Made by a program: the position numbers and the translations under genes
In this document: in pieces, positions 9,768 through 20,097 of the stretch
Numbering within the stretch: the first letter of the stretch is position 1
Layout: each line of letters begins with the position of its first letter
Notes under the pieces: generated by a model
What the model was told of the DNA's origin: nothing
The model's database searches: none
The model's input: only the letters and a program-made list of their open reading frames with translations
Source of the DNA: Orientallactaga sibirica
Taxonomy: Eukaryota > Chordata > Mammalia > Rodentia > Dipodidae
NCBI GenBank assembly: GCA_036365145.1
Contig: JAEOAD010000982.1
Span: forward strand, 8,272,001 to 8,336,000
DNA: 64,000 nt
Direction of reading: 5' to 3'

Positions 9768-9975
9768 CAGATGATTAAAAGGTCTGGTTGAAGCAGGTAA
9801 ACATGGTTACAAAAATTATGTTGGCAGAAGAGTTTTTGGAAAATGATGGAAATGTTCAAAAAAATGGATCGTAGTGATGATTATATGACTCCATAAATTT
9901 TCCAAAAAATCAATGGCTAGTGTACTTAAAAAGGGTATGACATGTAAATTATACCTCAGTAAGCCTGCACTTTGT
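9768..9975 (+). mobile_element. Ancient mammalian L1 (L1M) 3' end
   Basis: 'ggaaatgttcaaaaaaatgg', 'gtgatgattatatgactcca' and 'gtaaattatacctcagtaa' follow the well-known L1M 3'UTR pattern shared by placental mammals. Confidence 0.72.
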
Positions 9976-10224
9976 AAAGAAACCAACAAAAATATGCATA
10001 GACTCCATCTGTGCAGAACATCCCTCTGGCTTCAGCAGAGAGGATTTCTGGCCCTGAGGCTCTACAATATTCATCATTAGGTGACAAAAGTGATTTTTAT
10101 TAAAGAAAATGATGTTAAATCCTTTTCCTCCCTCATATGGACCTCTAAGTGTTATTTTAAGTTAAGCAACTGTTCAGTTCTTTTAATGATGGGTCTTGCT
10201 TTTAAAGAATTATCATCCTCATCA
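9976..10224. other. Non-repetitive spacer
   Basis: No feature recognised. Confidence 0.4.
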
Positions 10225-10548
10225 TCATGGAGCTGGGTTGAGGGCTCAATGGATAAAGTTTTTGTCATGCAAGCATGAGGGCTGGAGTTTGAGTCTCCTG
10301 CCCCCATGTAAATGCCAGTGGTGGGTGTGACAGCCCACCTGTAATCCCAGAGTTTGAGAGATGAGGCAGGAGATTCCCTGGGGCAAATTGGACAACTAGA
10401 TTAGCAGAATCAGCCAACTGTGGGTTCAAATGACAATCCTGCCTCATTCAATAAGGTGGAGAGCAATAGAGGAAGACACCCAATATCAACCTCTGGCCTC
10501 CACACATGTGTGCACACATGCACATGCACCCACATGTATACATGCATG
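10225..10548 (+). mobile_element. B3-type SINE
   Basis: Head 'gagctgggttgagggctcaa', B-box-like 'ggagtttgagtctcctgc', body 'cacctgtaatcccagagttt', and a CA/TG-rich 3' end 'cctctggcctccacacatgt'. Confidence 0.78.
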
Positions 10549-10567
10549 TGCACAAAAAATTAGTAAG

Positions 10568-10735
10568 AGGCTGGGCATGGTGGCACACACCTTTAATCCA
10601 GCACTTGGGAGGCAGCGGTAGAAGGATCATCATGAGTTCAAGGCCACACTTAGACTATATAATGAATTCCAGGTCAGTCTGGGCCAGGGCCAGAGCCAGA
10701 CCCTACCTCAAAACAACAACAACAACAAAAAATTT
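10568..10735 (+). mobile_element. B1-type SINE
   Basis: 'gctgggcatggtggcacaca' to 'agaccctacctcaaaacaac' with a CAA-rich tail. Confidence 0.9.
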
Positions 10736-10744
10736 GCAAGCAGT

Positions 10745-10942
10745 GTGTGGGGGGGGAGGTAGGTAGGTAGATAGAATAGGCGTACTAGGTCCTCCAGTCA
10801 CTGCAAACGAACTCCAGATGCATTCACCACTTTGTGCATCTGGCTTTATGTGGATACTAGGGCATCAAACTCAGGTCATTAGGCTTTGCAGGCAAAGTTA
10901 AGGCAAGCGCTTTTAAGTGCTGAGCCGTCTCTCCAGCCAAAA
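10745..10942 (-). mobile_element. DIP-type SINE
   Basis: Reverse DIP with a 'ggtaggtaggtag' repeat at the tail and head 'tgagccgtctctccagcc'. Confidence 0.88.
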
Positions 10943-11110
10943 AATTCTACTTTAATAAAACAAAATTTGCCTGAGTTTAACCTCTTATGTATTAAGGAAC
11001 AGTAACATACCTTTATAGACTTCACTTCCAAATTTGTTTTACTGAAGTCATTATCATTACAGAAAAAATGTATGCCTGCAAACTGTAATTGCTTCCACTT
11101 CAAGAGTAAG
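10943..11110. other. Short non-repetitive spacer
   Basis: Nothing recognised. The reverse frame 10879-11103 runs from this spacer into the DIP element. Confidence 0.4.
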
Positions 11111-11262
11111 TCTAGCCAGGCCTATTCATACAAGCCTGTAATCCCAGCTACTGAGAGAATGGGAGGGACACTGAGACAGGAAGACTGAGAATTCAAGGCT
11201 TGCTTGAGATACAGAGTAAGTTCAAAGAGCTAGCCTGGGAAATTAGTAAGACTATCACACAC
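11111..11262 (+). mobile_element. Old B1-related SINE
   Basis: 'caagcctgtaatcccagcta' with 'cactgagacaggaagactga'. Strongly diverged. Confidence 0.7.
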
Positions 11263-11271
11263 ACACCATGG

Positions 11272-11352
11272 AGAGGCTGGGATATAGCTGAGTAGCGTGT
11301 TTGAGTAGCAACTGTGCAAGACCCCGGGTTCAATCCAGAGAACCATTAAAAA
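11272..11352 (+). mobile_element. ID-type SINE
   Basis: 'gaggctgggatatagctgag' A box and 'ccccgggttcaatcc' B box, as in BC1/ID-derived elements. Confidence 0.75.
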
Positions 11353-11365
11353 GTATGGGCGGAGG

Positions 11366-11532
11366 GCTAGGCAGGGTGGGAAACACCTTTAATCCCAGCA
11401 CTTGCTAGGCTGAGCTAAGAGAATCACCATGAGTTTGAATCCAGCCTGGACTACAGAGTGAGTTCCAGGTCAGCCTGGTGAGACCTGGCATCTAAAAACA
11501 ATACAAACAAAACAAAACAAAACTAATAATAA
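11366..11532 (+). mobile_element. B1-type SINE
   Basis: 'gctaggcagggtgggaaaca' head and a CAAAA-rich tail. Confidence 0.85.
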
Positions 11533-11535
11533 AGT

Positions 11536-11716
11536 AGACCTAAGGAGATGGTTCAGTGGTTAAAGACGCTTGCTTGCAAAATCTGCTGGCCTGAGTTCAA
11601 TTCCCCAGTCTCCATGTAAAGCTAGACATAGAAAGTGGCACATGCATTTGGAGTTTGTTTGCAGTGGTAACAGGCCCTAGTGCACACATACACAAATAAA
11701 CTTTTTTAAAAAAAGA
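11536..11716 (+). mobile_element. DIP-type SINE, old
   Basis: 'ctaaggagatggttcagtgg' head, 'gagttcaattcccc' B box, 'catttggagtttgtttgcag' body. Confidence 0.82.
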
Positions 11717-11817
11717 GTATACCATCTATAACACAAAACTAAATCCAAGGAGTATCTTCATAGCCTTTATTAGTGCAGCAAACTTATTAAAGTCAGTCAA
11801 AAAAAAAAAAGTTATCA

Positions 11818-11970
11818 TGGAGCAGAGCGTGGTGGCACATACCTTCAATCCCAGCACTTGGGAGGCCAAGGTAGGAGGATCGCTGTGAGTTTGAGGACGG
11901 CCTAAAACTACATAGTGAATTCCATGCAGGTCAGCTGGGCTAGAGTGAGCCCCTACCTTGAAAAAAAATT
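11818..11970 (+). mobile_element. B1-type SINE
   Basis: 'gcagagcgtggtggcacata' to 'gagcccctaccttgaaaa'. Confidence 0.88.
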
Positions 11971-12264
11971 ATAATGGAACATGCATAAACACACAATACC
12001 AGGTGTTTAATTAAGATATGATTATATAAAACCTTCATTTATGAAGAAACATAACTAATGAGCCTGTGTTAAAAGTCTGTACTTCTACTTGTCCTACCCA
12101 GCAGTCCTGATGGCTCTATTCCAGGCCCCCCAGGCCCCTAAAGGTCAGTCTTGCCAATGTGGTCCACCAAGCCTATTTATTTATACCTCCCCAAGCATGG
12201 TGTAAGATGTAGAAAACGAACTCAAAATAGCCTTGAGGAATCAAAACTCCTCAAATGGAGCAGA
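11971..12264. other. Non-repetitive spacer
   Basis: No feature recognised. The frame at 12151-12345 runs into the MIR below and is not credible. Confidence 0.4.
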
Positions 12265-12505
12265 AAGTATGGTTTTGAAGAGCACGGCTTCAAGTCAGAC
12301 CGGTTTAGATGGCAATTATGCTTCTTCTATGGACTAGCTAGCTAGCTAATCTATGCAAATTACTTCTGAGCCCATCTGACATGTATGTGGAAAAGAAGAA
12401 AAACATCTACCTCAGGGAGATGCTGCAAAAAGACAGACAGACAGACATAATTTGCTACAGTATCTGCTATTCAGCAAGGATTAATAAATGTAATGCTGTG
12501 AGAAT
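12265..12505 (+). mobile_element. MIR SINE, ancient, nearly full length
   Basis: 'gaagagcacggcttcaagtc' and 'agaccggtttagatggcaat' match the tRNA-derived MIR head. 'gcaaattacttctgagccca' and 'cagcaaggattaataaatg' match the MIR core and tail. It contains a gacagaca run and a 'gctagctagcta' stretch. Confidence 0.78.
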
Positions 12506-12577
12506 TATATATACTGTCCAAAGAAAGACCACATCTGACCCTGTGTAGAACTATCCCCAAAATAAATGTTTCTCTTT

Positions 12578-12748
12578 TTTTAGTATTTTTTATTTATTTA
12601 AGAGAGAGAGGCCACACCAGGGTGTCTTGCCACTGCAAATAAACTCCAGATACAGGCACCACACTGTACATCTGGCTTTTCAAGGATACTGGGGAATCAA
12701 ACCTGGGTCAACAGACTTTGCACTGCTAAGTCATCTCCCCAGTCTGTA
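12578..12748 (-). mobile_element. DIP-type SINE, 5'/3' shortened
   Basis: Reverse: 'ccacaccagggtgtcttgcc', 'gtacatctggcttttcaagg', 'ctaagtcatctccccagtct'. Confidence 0.85.
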
Positions 12749-12844
12749 AAAGCAAACGTTTCTAAGAGCGCAATCCAACCTAAATGAGCTAGGTACCTTT
12801 AACCAAATATCTTTCTGCTGATTTCCAAATCTGTCATGTCTTTT

Positions 12845-13002
12845 GGTTTTTTGTTCTGTTTTTGTTGTCGAGGCAGGGTCTCATTCCAGCCCAGGCTGAT
12901 CTGGTACTCCCTCTATAGCTCAGGCGGACCTCAAACAGCAATCCTCCTATCTCAGCCTCCCACGTGCTGGGATTAGAGGCACATGCCACCATGACCAGCT
13001 TA
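12845..13002 (-). mobile_element. B1-type SINE
   Basis: Reverse: 'gaggcagggtctcattccag' to 'cacatgccaccatgaccagc'. Confidence 0.85.
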
Positions 13003-13182
13003 AATGTTTAAATGTCAGTTTTCATACCACTGACAGAAATGCTCCCCATGTTCATAACTCAGCATGAACAAATGTATAAACCTGGATGAGAAATTAGGCC
13101 AGATCGTTGAGTAATTCAATCATCCAAGCACTGTTCTATATAAAGGAAACATTTTGGAAACTGTCAAAAGTTAAAATTCAGG
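13003..13182. other. Non-repetitive spacer
   Basis: No feature recognised. Confidence 0.4.
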
Positions 13183-13236
13183 ACAGCCATAATGGCTCAT
13201 TGTCTGTTATCTCAGCACTTGGGAGGCTTAGGCAAT
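13183..13236 (+). mobile_element. B1-type SINE fragment
   Basis: 'catctcagcacttgggagg'-like segment ('ttatctcagcacttgggagg') only. Broken by the following reverse SINE. Confidence 0.6.
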
Positions 13237-13239
13237 TTT

Positions 13240-13547
13240 TTTTCATGTGTGTGCACAGTATTGTGGTGTGTATGATACTATATGCACATGTGTGTGCAGA
13301 TACACTCGTCCCACACCCACACATGCAGACCAGAGGAGAATATCAAGTGTCTTCCTCTACCTCTTCCACTGTTCCAGGGAATCTCTCATCAAACCTAGAG
13401 CTCTGCCTCCAACAGGACTGAGGTTATGAGCATATGTGGCCACACATGGCTTTTTAAATGAGTGCTAAGGATCAAATTCAGGCCCTCTAAGGCCCTAATG
13501 ACTGTGGGGCAAGCACTCAAACTCACTGAGCCATCTCCCCAACCCCT
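13240..13547 (-). mobile_element. B3-type SINE
   Basis: Reverse B3: TG/CA-rich end, 'gcagaccagaggagaatatc', 'gtgtcttcctctacctcttc', ending 'cactgagccatctccccaac'. Confidence 0.75.
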
Positions 13548-13613
13548 TCTCCCACCCCACCCCCCGCAAAAAAAGATTTCTAATGTTGAGTTTGAAGAAT
13601 GAAAACAAAATAG

Positions 13614-13762
13614 AGCCAGGCGTTGTGGCACACGCCTTTAATCCCAGCACTCGGGAGGCAGAGGTAGGAGGATCACCGAGAGTTCGAGGCCACCCTGAGA
13701 CTATAGAGTGAATTCCAGGTGAGCCTCCAGCTAGGGTGAGGCCTAACCTCGAAAAACACGAA
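13614..13762 (+). mobile_element. B1-type SINE
   Basis: 'gccaggcgttgtggcacacg' to 'aggcctaacctcgaaaaac'. It ends at a purine microsatellite. Confidence 0.92.
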
Positions 13763-13923
13763 AGAAATTCAAAAAGAAAAGAAAAGAAAAGAAAAGAAAA
13801 GAAAGGAAAGGAAAAGGAAAGGAAAGGAAAGGAAAGGAAAGGAAAGGAAAGGAAAGGAAAGGAAAGGAAAGAGAGAGAGAGAAGGGAGGAAGGAAGGAAG
13901 GAAGGAGGGAGGGAGGGAGGGGG
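13763..13923 (+). repeat. (GAAAA)n(GGAAA)n(GGAA)n compound microsatellite
   Basis: Purine-only tract of about 160 bases grown from the B1 tail. It gives the Lys/Glu/Arg-rich and Ser/Phe/Leu/Pro-rich reading frames here. Confidence 0.96.
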
Positions 13924-14598
13924 GAGACCCACCAAGGGGGTGGACCAAACATGGAAACCTGGTCAGAGAGACAGTCCCCAGACACGGAGAGAGGGGGGGA
14001 GGCAGGCCGGCCGGTCTGCAGAGAGTTTAAATGTAGACTACTTTCTCATCCCTCCTGGCTTTCCCATCCCTCCTGGTACTGGGGATGGAAACCAAGGCCA
14101 TTCTCTGTACCACTGAACTGTATCCCCAGGTCTAAATACAGTCTTTGCATTATCCTAAGTTGAAGTAGGTGGTCCAACTGACAACATTATCAGATGGTAA
14201 ACAATCTTTGAAAGTCTATCTCCTGGTCTATGCAGGAATTTGATGTTGCCGTATTATTTGATGTTGCTGAAAATAAAACCTTAAGACCTAAAATTATCTA
14301 ATTGAGTAAACAGCCTTTTCTACTCAGGAAGCAACTAAATATGACCAATTCTGGTACTTTTGTCCCAAAATTTAGAGTTATATAAATAATGATTTCCCTC
14401 ACATTTTATATCTATGAAAGTTGATTCATCTGTTCATTTAAATATGACATGTCATTATTTGACATCAAGTCACATCCCCATACTAACTGCCAAAAATAAA
14501 GTTCTATCTTAGCACATTTCCTAATAACCAAACAGTAAAATTGTATCAAAATAAGGAAGATAACCACCAAATCTGTCTAAAGGAAAGAGGGGAACTGG
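13924..14598. other. Non-repetitive stretch
   Basis: GC-moderate start, then AT-rich. Nothing recognised. A weak B4/ID-like end ('gtaccactgaactgtatccc') lies at 14108-14130. Confidence 0.45.
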
Positions 14599-14735
14599 GC
14601 ATAGGTGGTTCATGTGCCTTTAATCCCAGCACTCAAGAGGCTGAGGTAGGAGAATTGCTGTCAGGCCTGCCTGGACTACAGAGCCATTTCCAGGTCAGCC
14701 TGGGTTAGAGGCAGACCCTGCCTCAGGGGGAAAAA
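14599..14735 (+). mobile_element. B1-type SINE with internal deletion
   Basis: 'tgcctttaatcccagcactc' and 'gagccatttccaggtcagcc'. About 20 bases of the middle are missing. Confidence 0.85.
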
Positions 14736-14810
14736 AAGAACCTGCATAATAGGAGTAGAAAAAAAGATGACATCAAAATAGGAGAGACTAGTTGTAAAGA
14801 AGGGGTAGAG

Positions 14811-14968
14811 CTGGGCATGGTGGCACACACATTTAACCAGAGCAGAAAGCAGAAGTGGGAGGATCTCTGTGAGTTCAAGGCCAACCTGAGACTACAAAGT
14901 GAATTCCAGGTCAACCTGGGCTAGAGTAAGACTCTACCTCGAAAAAAAACTTTTAAAAAAGAAAAGAA
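14811..14968 (+). mobile_element. B1-type SINE
   Basis: 'gctgggcatggtggcacaca' with a changed pol III box region ('catttaaccagagcagaaag'). Confidence 0.85.
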
Positions 14969-14984
14969 AGAGATAAAGTAGAGG

Positions 14985-15088
14985 AAAGGTTCAGAAACTG
15001 GAAAAAAGAGGATGGTAGGAGGGATTGTGACCATGGTATATTGTCTATATATAAGGAGGTTGTCAATAAAATTTTTAAAAAGGGAGTA
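14985..15088 (+). mobile_element. L1 3' terminus fragment
   Basis: 'ggttgtcaataaaat' end preceded by 'gaccatggtatattgtctat'. The same terminus occurs at 54.1 and 60.2 kb. Confidence 0.65.
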
Positions 15089-15755
15089 TTTGGGAAAAGA
15101 AATTTTAATAGACATGGTTAAGAAAATTTATTTCCCTGCTCACTCCTTTACAAATTCCCTATAATTCTATTTCTCAGATGTGGCTGAATTTTCTATTACA
15201 AATAAACTGAAACATAATTATATTGAAAAGCTAAGTTTCTGTAAGTGAAGCCACTGTCATTTCCAACAATGCAGCTGTTGAGAACCTCTCATAGATTCTT
15301 GACCACTGTGGTGAAACAAGGACAGGGGGAAAAGCATACTTGAAGGAAATTCTCCACCTCTGGTTTTGCAGTTTGTGATGTAAGAATGCTGCACCTTCAA
15401 AACAGAAATACCATGTAAAATCTAGTCCTAATTAAATGCAATATTTCAAATAGAATATATATGATTCACAATCATTCAACCTTTTATTATTACTCATCTA
15501 TATGAGATGGCCCTGACATTTCTTCCAATAGGAACCTTTCCTTTTAAAACCCCAGGGAACACAGTGGATGCCACACTGATTTAGGTAACTCCCAGCATAT
15601 CACAATGGCCGATTCAGTTAGGGACCTTACAAATGCAAAAATTAAGACAAGAGATAAGGGAATAAAAAGTCCCTACCAAGAATCACCTAAATCACAAATA
15701 AATTATAAGACTGAGCAGTGAAAAAAGTATTGCTAATATGTCAAATTGTTTTCAT
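15089..15755. other. Non-repetitive stretch with a candidate terminal exon
   Basis: AT-rich and non-repetitive. See the candidate at 15127-15305. Confidence 0.45.
15127..15305 (-). other. Candidate last exon plus 3'UTR, minus strand
   Basis: On the minus strand, a strong pyrimidine tract and acceptor ('ctgtccttgtttcaccac|ag') lead into 24 open codons, reading WSRIYERFSTAALLEMTVAS and then LTET, to a TAG at 15231-15233. An AATAAA follows about 100 bases later ('ggaaataaattttc'). These parts are in the right order and in the same orientation as the CpG-island promoter at 17.9 kb. No protein family recognised. Chance remains likely for such a short frame. Confidence 0.25.
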
Positions 15756-16045
15756 AAGAAAAAAACAGGCCTAGGAGATATGCTAAATAAACAGCAAATT
15801 ATTTTTATTTCTACGTATCAAATTAACTATGGGGTTGATTATGACATCAAATTAAAAGAGAGACTAATGGAGAGAGGGAGGGGATATGACAGGGCCAATT
15901 CAAAGGGATTTTCCAAGTGAGGACCATGGTTTACTTCCCAACTACTCTGTTGTAAATTAAAAAAATTTTAAAAAAACTGGCCTGGTATAGCTAAATAAAT
16001 AATTTCTTTATTTCTATGGGGTTGATTATACCTCTTATAAAGTTC
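15756..16045 (+). mobile_element. L1 3' fragment flanked by long imperfect direct repeat
   Basis: The L1 3'UTR segment 'gacatcaaattaaaagagag' to the A-rich stretch near 15975 is flanked by two versions of one unique sequence. Both contain 'gctaaataaa' and 'atggggttgattat', but the left version has extra bases mixed in. See findings. Confidence 0.55.
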
Positions 16046-17014
16046 TATGATTTAATACAACCAAACAGTATCTTTTTTATGCCTAATTATGGGTTCTATT
16101 TATTTGTACTTGCAAAATGTAGCATACAGGCAGTGTTGCTTGCAGAGCTGGCAGCCCCAAATCTCCAGTGCTTTCTTCTGGCTCCTCCCCTCACCCACCT
16201 TAATCCCCTCCCCATCCCTGTCAAAAAAAAAAAATTTTTTTTTTTTTTTTCCTTCCCAAATGTTCTCCTCTCTGCATTTGTCAACAGAAACACCCACTAG
16301 TGGTGTCAAAACTGGTAATGCTGCTGCAGGCTTTCTTACTCCGGTTCCAGCGTCAATGCTAAAAATGCTCAAACCTAAAATAGTACTTTTAATAAAGAAA
16401 TGGAAAGGCTTGCTAGGTACTTAAATATCATAGTCTCAAAAGACTCTTTTAACATTTTTATTATTTGAACCCTAATTGGGTTATTAAAATACAAGATCAT
16501 TTTATCCCCTTCAAAACTAGACAACAGGGATGAAGAAATACAGCCTCTTCAAATTTTACGAAAATATTTTAAAATATTTAAAGGGATTAAAAATAAATTC
16601 ACATCTAAATGACATTCATTTGTTATTCTTAATAGTCTCTGTAAAGATGTCTCTTTTTGTAACCCTTCAGCAAGAAAGAAATAAACTGGAAATGTTCCAG
16701 AAGATGTTACCTAAAACCATAATCCTATATTCTATACATATTGATATCTCCTGTTTTCAGTGAAATGCTCTCAAATTAATTTGTGTCATCTTTTACACTG
16801 ACTACATAATCATTACGTCCAAAGAAACCTAAATCGGATGCATGGAAAGAAATCATTCTGTGTCAACAATACTTTCTAAAATCAGCTTAAATTTCAGGCA
16901 ACAAAAAAAAAATGTGTTAACAGAATACGGATCTGCAACAGTTTAAATACCACAGCATCTAATCTCACTAAGGTCAGGCTTTTCTTATTCAAGCATCTGT
17001 GCTGTACCACTCAA
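16046..17014. other. Non-repetitive AT-rich stretch upstream of the CpG island
   Basis: No repeat recognised except an A12/T18 run at 16223-16250. Frames at 16016-16424 on both strands cross this homopolymer and are not credible as genes. Confidence 0.45.
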
Positions 17015-17239
17015 ATGAAGCGAAAAAAACAAACCCCTGAAGGAAGATGTGCCTTTTACACCGAAATATGTTCAGGTTATTTTTTACCCCAACGTGGGCA
17101 CAAAACGTGTCAATGCGAGAAGGACCTGTTCGTTCTGGCAGACGGTTCTAAATCCCGGGATTCAGTTTCTATGAGCGTCCAAAGGGTGGGAAGGTTTGAG
17201 ACAGGGGCCAATTTCTGCTGCTCCCTACCACGCCAGCAT

Positions 17240-18500
17240 TGAACTTCACAGCAATGCCAGAAAACTTGTCTGCGGGAAGGTTAGAGAAAGCGCGAGGCTG
17301 GAGGCAAGGCAGGTCGTTCGCCCACCGTCCCGGGCAGCCAAGGTCAGAAGGGCCCGGGCGGGTCCCGGGCGGTCTCTGGACTTGGGCAGGGAGCTTCGGC
17401 GCTCGGGCCCCTCCTCGAAGCACACGGAAAAGGGCTTCCCTCGCCGCAAACCCCCGGGAGCTCTGGCCACAGGGGAGACGGGGCGGGGACGCCGCAGACC
17501 TGCAGCTGACGGGAGCCCCGCCGGGCCGTCTCGACTCGCCGCCCTCTTCCACACCATCTTCCCTCCCGGCACCCCAAAAGACAGCTCCAGTCTCACGGGG
17601 AAGACCTCCCGGAAGCGTAGTGGGACGCCGAGAAGGGGAGACTCTAGGTTGGGACGCCCTAGCCGCGTCGCCCCGTACAAGAGGGACCAGCGCCGCCGCC
17701 CCTTCTCTCGATCGCTCCAGGGGATCCAGTGGGTCCCCTCTATCGGAAAAAGCTGGTGGACCCGGGGCTTCCGTGAGGCGATCAAGGACTGGCGGACGGG
17801 CGCGACTACTCACCCGCGGAGTCTCCACTTCCAGTCAGGGAAGCCACCGGTCCAGAGGCCGCCGTCACCGCTCTGCCTTCCTCAAGCGGCAGCGGCAACT
17901 AATGGAAATGTTCGGCCCCGCCCTCTCGCCGAAGCGAACGCGCAGCCTACTGTGCTGATCGCTCCGCCCCGGCTCGTCCATTCGCACCAATAGACACGCT
18001 CTTCAGGCTATCCCAGGTCCCGCCTTATCCCCGCCTACCTCTGGTAAGGAGCCAATGAAGAGAAAGCGCTCGTGCTCGGACTCGGGTGCGCGCGCCCCGC
18101 CCCGCCCCGCCCCGCCGCTCGTTCTCGAACGCCTGAAATCTAAGACAGCTGGTTCCTTCCACAAACCGAGCGCGCTCGCGGCTCTGGCTTCCCGGCGCAC
18201 CAGGTTTGGTTGCCCGGCCAGGCCCTAGCAACCTGGACTGGGAGCCTGGGAGGGGCGGGCCCGAGCTGCGAGCTGACGCGGGCGGAGGGGCGGAGGGCGG
18301 AGGAGGGGAGGTCGTGACTGCAAAAGGGGTGGCTGCGGAGGTAGGGGGGGGCGAGGAGGCCCCGGAATTCGCCTGTCATTGCGGGGGAAAAAAAAGGGGG
18401 GAATCCTGCCTGCAGCGCAGCTATCCTGGCCTCGCTCCGAAGGGACCGAGACGGGGAGGGTGTGGGGGGGAGGAGTGAAGGGAGGCGGAGAGCACATTTC
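17240..18500. promoter_or_regulatory. CpG island, probable bidirectional promoter
   Basis: The only CpG-dense block in the window, surrounded by CpG-poor DNA. It has clustered GC boxes (ccccgccc repeated four times at 18094-18116; 'gctccgcccc' at 17971; 'ggccccgccc' at 17916) and two CCAAT boxes (17987-17991 and 18052-18056). There is no TATA box. Mammalian islands of this kind are usually promoters of broadly expressed genes and often fire both ways. A good donor for a minus-strand first exon lies at 17813. Plus-strand donors lie at 18043 and 18785. The long frames across it (up to 265 codons) on both strands reflect GC richness, which depletes stop codons. I cannot name either gene. Confidence 0.85.
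17814..17930 (-). other. Candidate non-coding first exon, minus strand
   Basis: Minus-strand sequence downstream of the GC boxes at 17916-17980 runs through 'ttgccgctgccgcttgagga' and ends at a consensus donor 'ccgcgg|gtgagt'. Intron GT is at 17813-17812. The start position is a guess from the GC boxes. No ATG-led frame in it looks coding, so it would be 5'UTR. Its gene would extend towards position 1 or beyond the window. Confidence 0.5.
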
Positions 18501-19770
18501 GGGCGGGAGCCGAGGCACTGCTTGGAAATAAAAGGATGAAGGATGGCTTATCTCTGTCGTTGATAAAAATGATATCGAACTGTTGCAGCTGTGCACACAC
18601 ACACTCACACGCATTCATACGGACGCTCGTCCGGCAGCCCGCGATCCCTTTGGGGTGACTTAGCAGCAAAGAGCTAGCAGCCTGAGGATTCCTTATGCAG
18701 CAGCTGGATGCAGGCAGGCTGCTGCTGCTGCCACCCACAACTCTTCTACGGTCCGATGCTTTGCCATACACGATTCCCCAGCTGGTAAGAATGCAATGAA
18801 GTCATCGTCGGGCCAGTAGAAATGTACCGATCTTAATATCCACCATGCAGCAGGATTCTAATGAGGATGAAGACGTGATAATATAGAAAGGGCATATGTT
18901 TCCAATGCACTTTTTTTGAAAATAAAGGAAAAAACGATAGTTTTTGAAAGACATTGCAGACAAATCTACATAAAGCTGTATGATGATTTCCACTCTCAAA
19001 AATGCAGCAATGAAAAAATGGATTTTTTTTCTGGGGTGTAGGGAAAGCACAGAAAATAGTGTATGAGGTCCTAGAGCCACCAAATTTGAAAAGGCAGCAT
19101 TGTAATTTGAAATAGATGTCTTAAATAAAATCCATTGAATCTATTCTTGCTTTGAATGTGGTGACAGGTAGCAATATGCAAGGTTTGGCCACTCGGTGCA
19201 AAGCGAACAAGGCTTTCTTTCTCAAAACATGGTGAATATTTGATGAGGAAAGGAAAGTGTCGACTTTCTCAGGAAGCATATTAGAAAATTTTACAGGTAA
19301 GCGCAGTGAATTCACAGAAAGGGAAAATGGAGTCAGGCTTAGCTCCTGCCTCCCTAGATGCACAGTAACAGCGCTGTGACCTCATGCTTCACCCACGTGG
19401 AGCCAGAATTCCTGGGACAATCACTCCATTATCACCCCTGTGGATGTCTTTGTACTAGAAATTTCAGCAGCATTACCTTTGAATCTAATGAAAGATGGTT
19501 TGTCTGTAAAAATACAAAACAAAGTAAGGAAAAGTCAATAACAGAATATGCATTGGTCTGAGTCCAATGTCATTTTAAGTAACAATATTAGATGTTTTAT
19601 AATGTGACATACCATATAGACAAATGTGGCCTTTCTCCATCCAAGGAACATTTTCTTTTAATCTTGTTTTGAGTAGGGGTTTCTTGGAGCCTCATCCAGT
19701 TCAGCTAATTCCTCTTTTAAGAGAAAAATCAACATTCTAAGAGGTTAAAAAGTGTTTTTAAAAATGCCAG
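18501..19770. other. Non-repetitive region downstream of the CpG island
   Basis: About 1.2 kb without interspersed repeats, which is rare in this window and fits a promoter-proximal exon or first intron. There is a CA-rich stretch near 18590-18610. No confident exon except the candidate at 18695-18784. Confidence 0.5.
18695..18784 (+). CDS. Candidate first coding exon, plus strand
   Basis: An ATG with an in-frame TGA at 18683 upstream opens 30 codons (start MQQLDAGRLLLLPP, end LPYTIPQL) that end exactly at a consensus donor 'cagctg|gtaaga' (GT at 18785-18786). It lies at the downstream edge of the CpG island. The intron would begin in phase 0. The Leu run could be a short signal or just CTG repeats. 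The Kozak context ('ccttatgc') is poor. No protein recognised, and no downstream exon can be joined to it with confidence. It could equally be untranslated leader. Confidence 0.25.
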
Positions 19771-19771
19771 A

Positions 19772-19939
19772 TTTGGCCGGGCGTGGTGGCGCACGCCTTT
19801 AATCCCAGCACTTGGGAGGCAGAGGTAGGAGGATCGCCGAGAGTTCGAGGCCACCCTGAGACTACTTAGTGAATTCCAGGTCAGCCTGGACCAGAGTGAG
19901 ACCCTACCTTGCAAAAAAAAAAAAAAAAAAAAAAAAAAA
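19772..19939 (+). mobile_element. B1-type SINE (first of tandem pair)
   Basis: Near-consensus copy with a long poly(A). 'gccagattt' precedes it (19766) and recurs after its tail (19940). Confidence 0.93.
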
Positions 19940-19948
19940 GCCAGATTT

Positions 19949-20097
19949 GCCAGGCATGGTGGTGCACGCCTTTAATCCCAGCACACAGGAGGCAGAGGTA
20001 GGAGGATCAGCATGAGTTCGAGGCCACCCTGAGACTACATAATGGATTCCAGGTCAGCCGGGGGAAGAGTGAAACTCTACCTCAGAAAAAAAAAAAA
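19949..20097 (+). mobile_element. B1-type SINE (second of tandem pair)
   Basis: Follows the preceding B1 after 'gccagattt'. Slightly older. Confidence 0.9.

Noticed and set aside
16016..16424. Frames on both strands with protein-like stretches, considered as an exon
   Set aside because: They cross an A12/T18 homopolymer, and no donor follows the acceptor-like 'catttgtcaacag'.
17169..17993. Overlapping long reading frames (up to 265 codons) on both strands in the CpG island
   Set aside because: GC-rich sequence has few stop codons. The frames have no recognisable domain, overlap each other on both strands and run across promoter elements and a splice donor.
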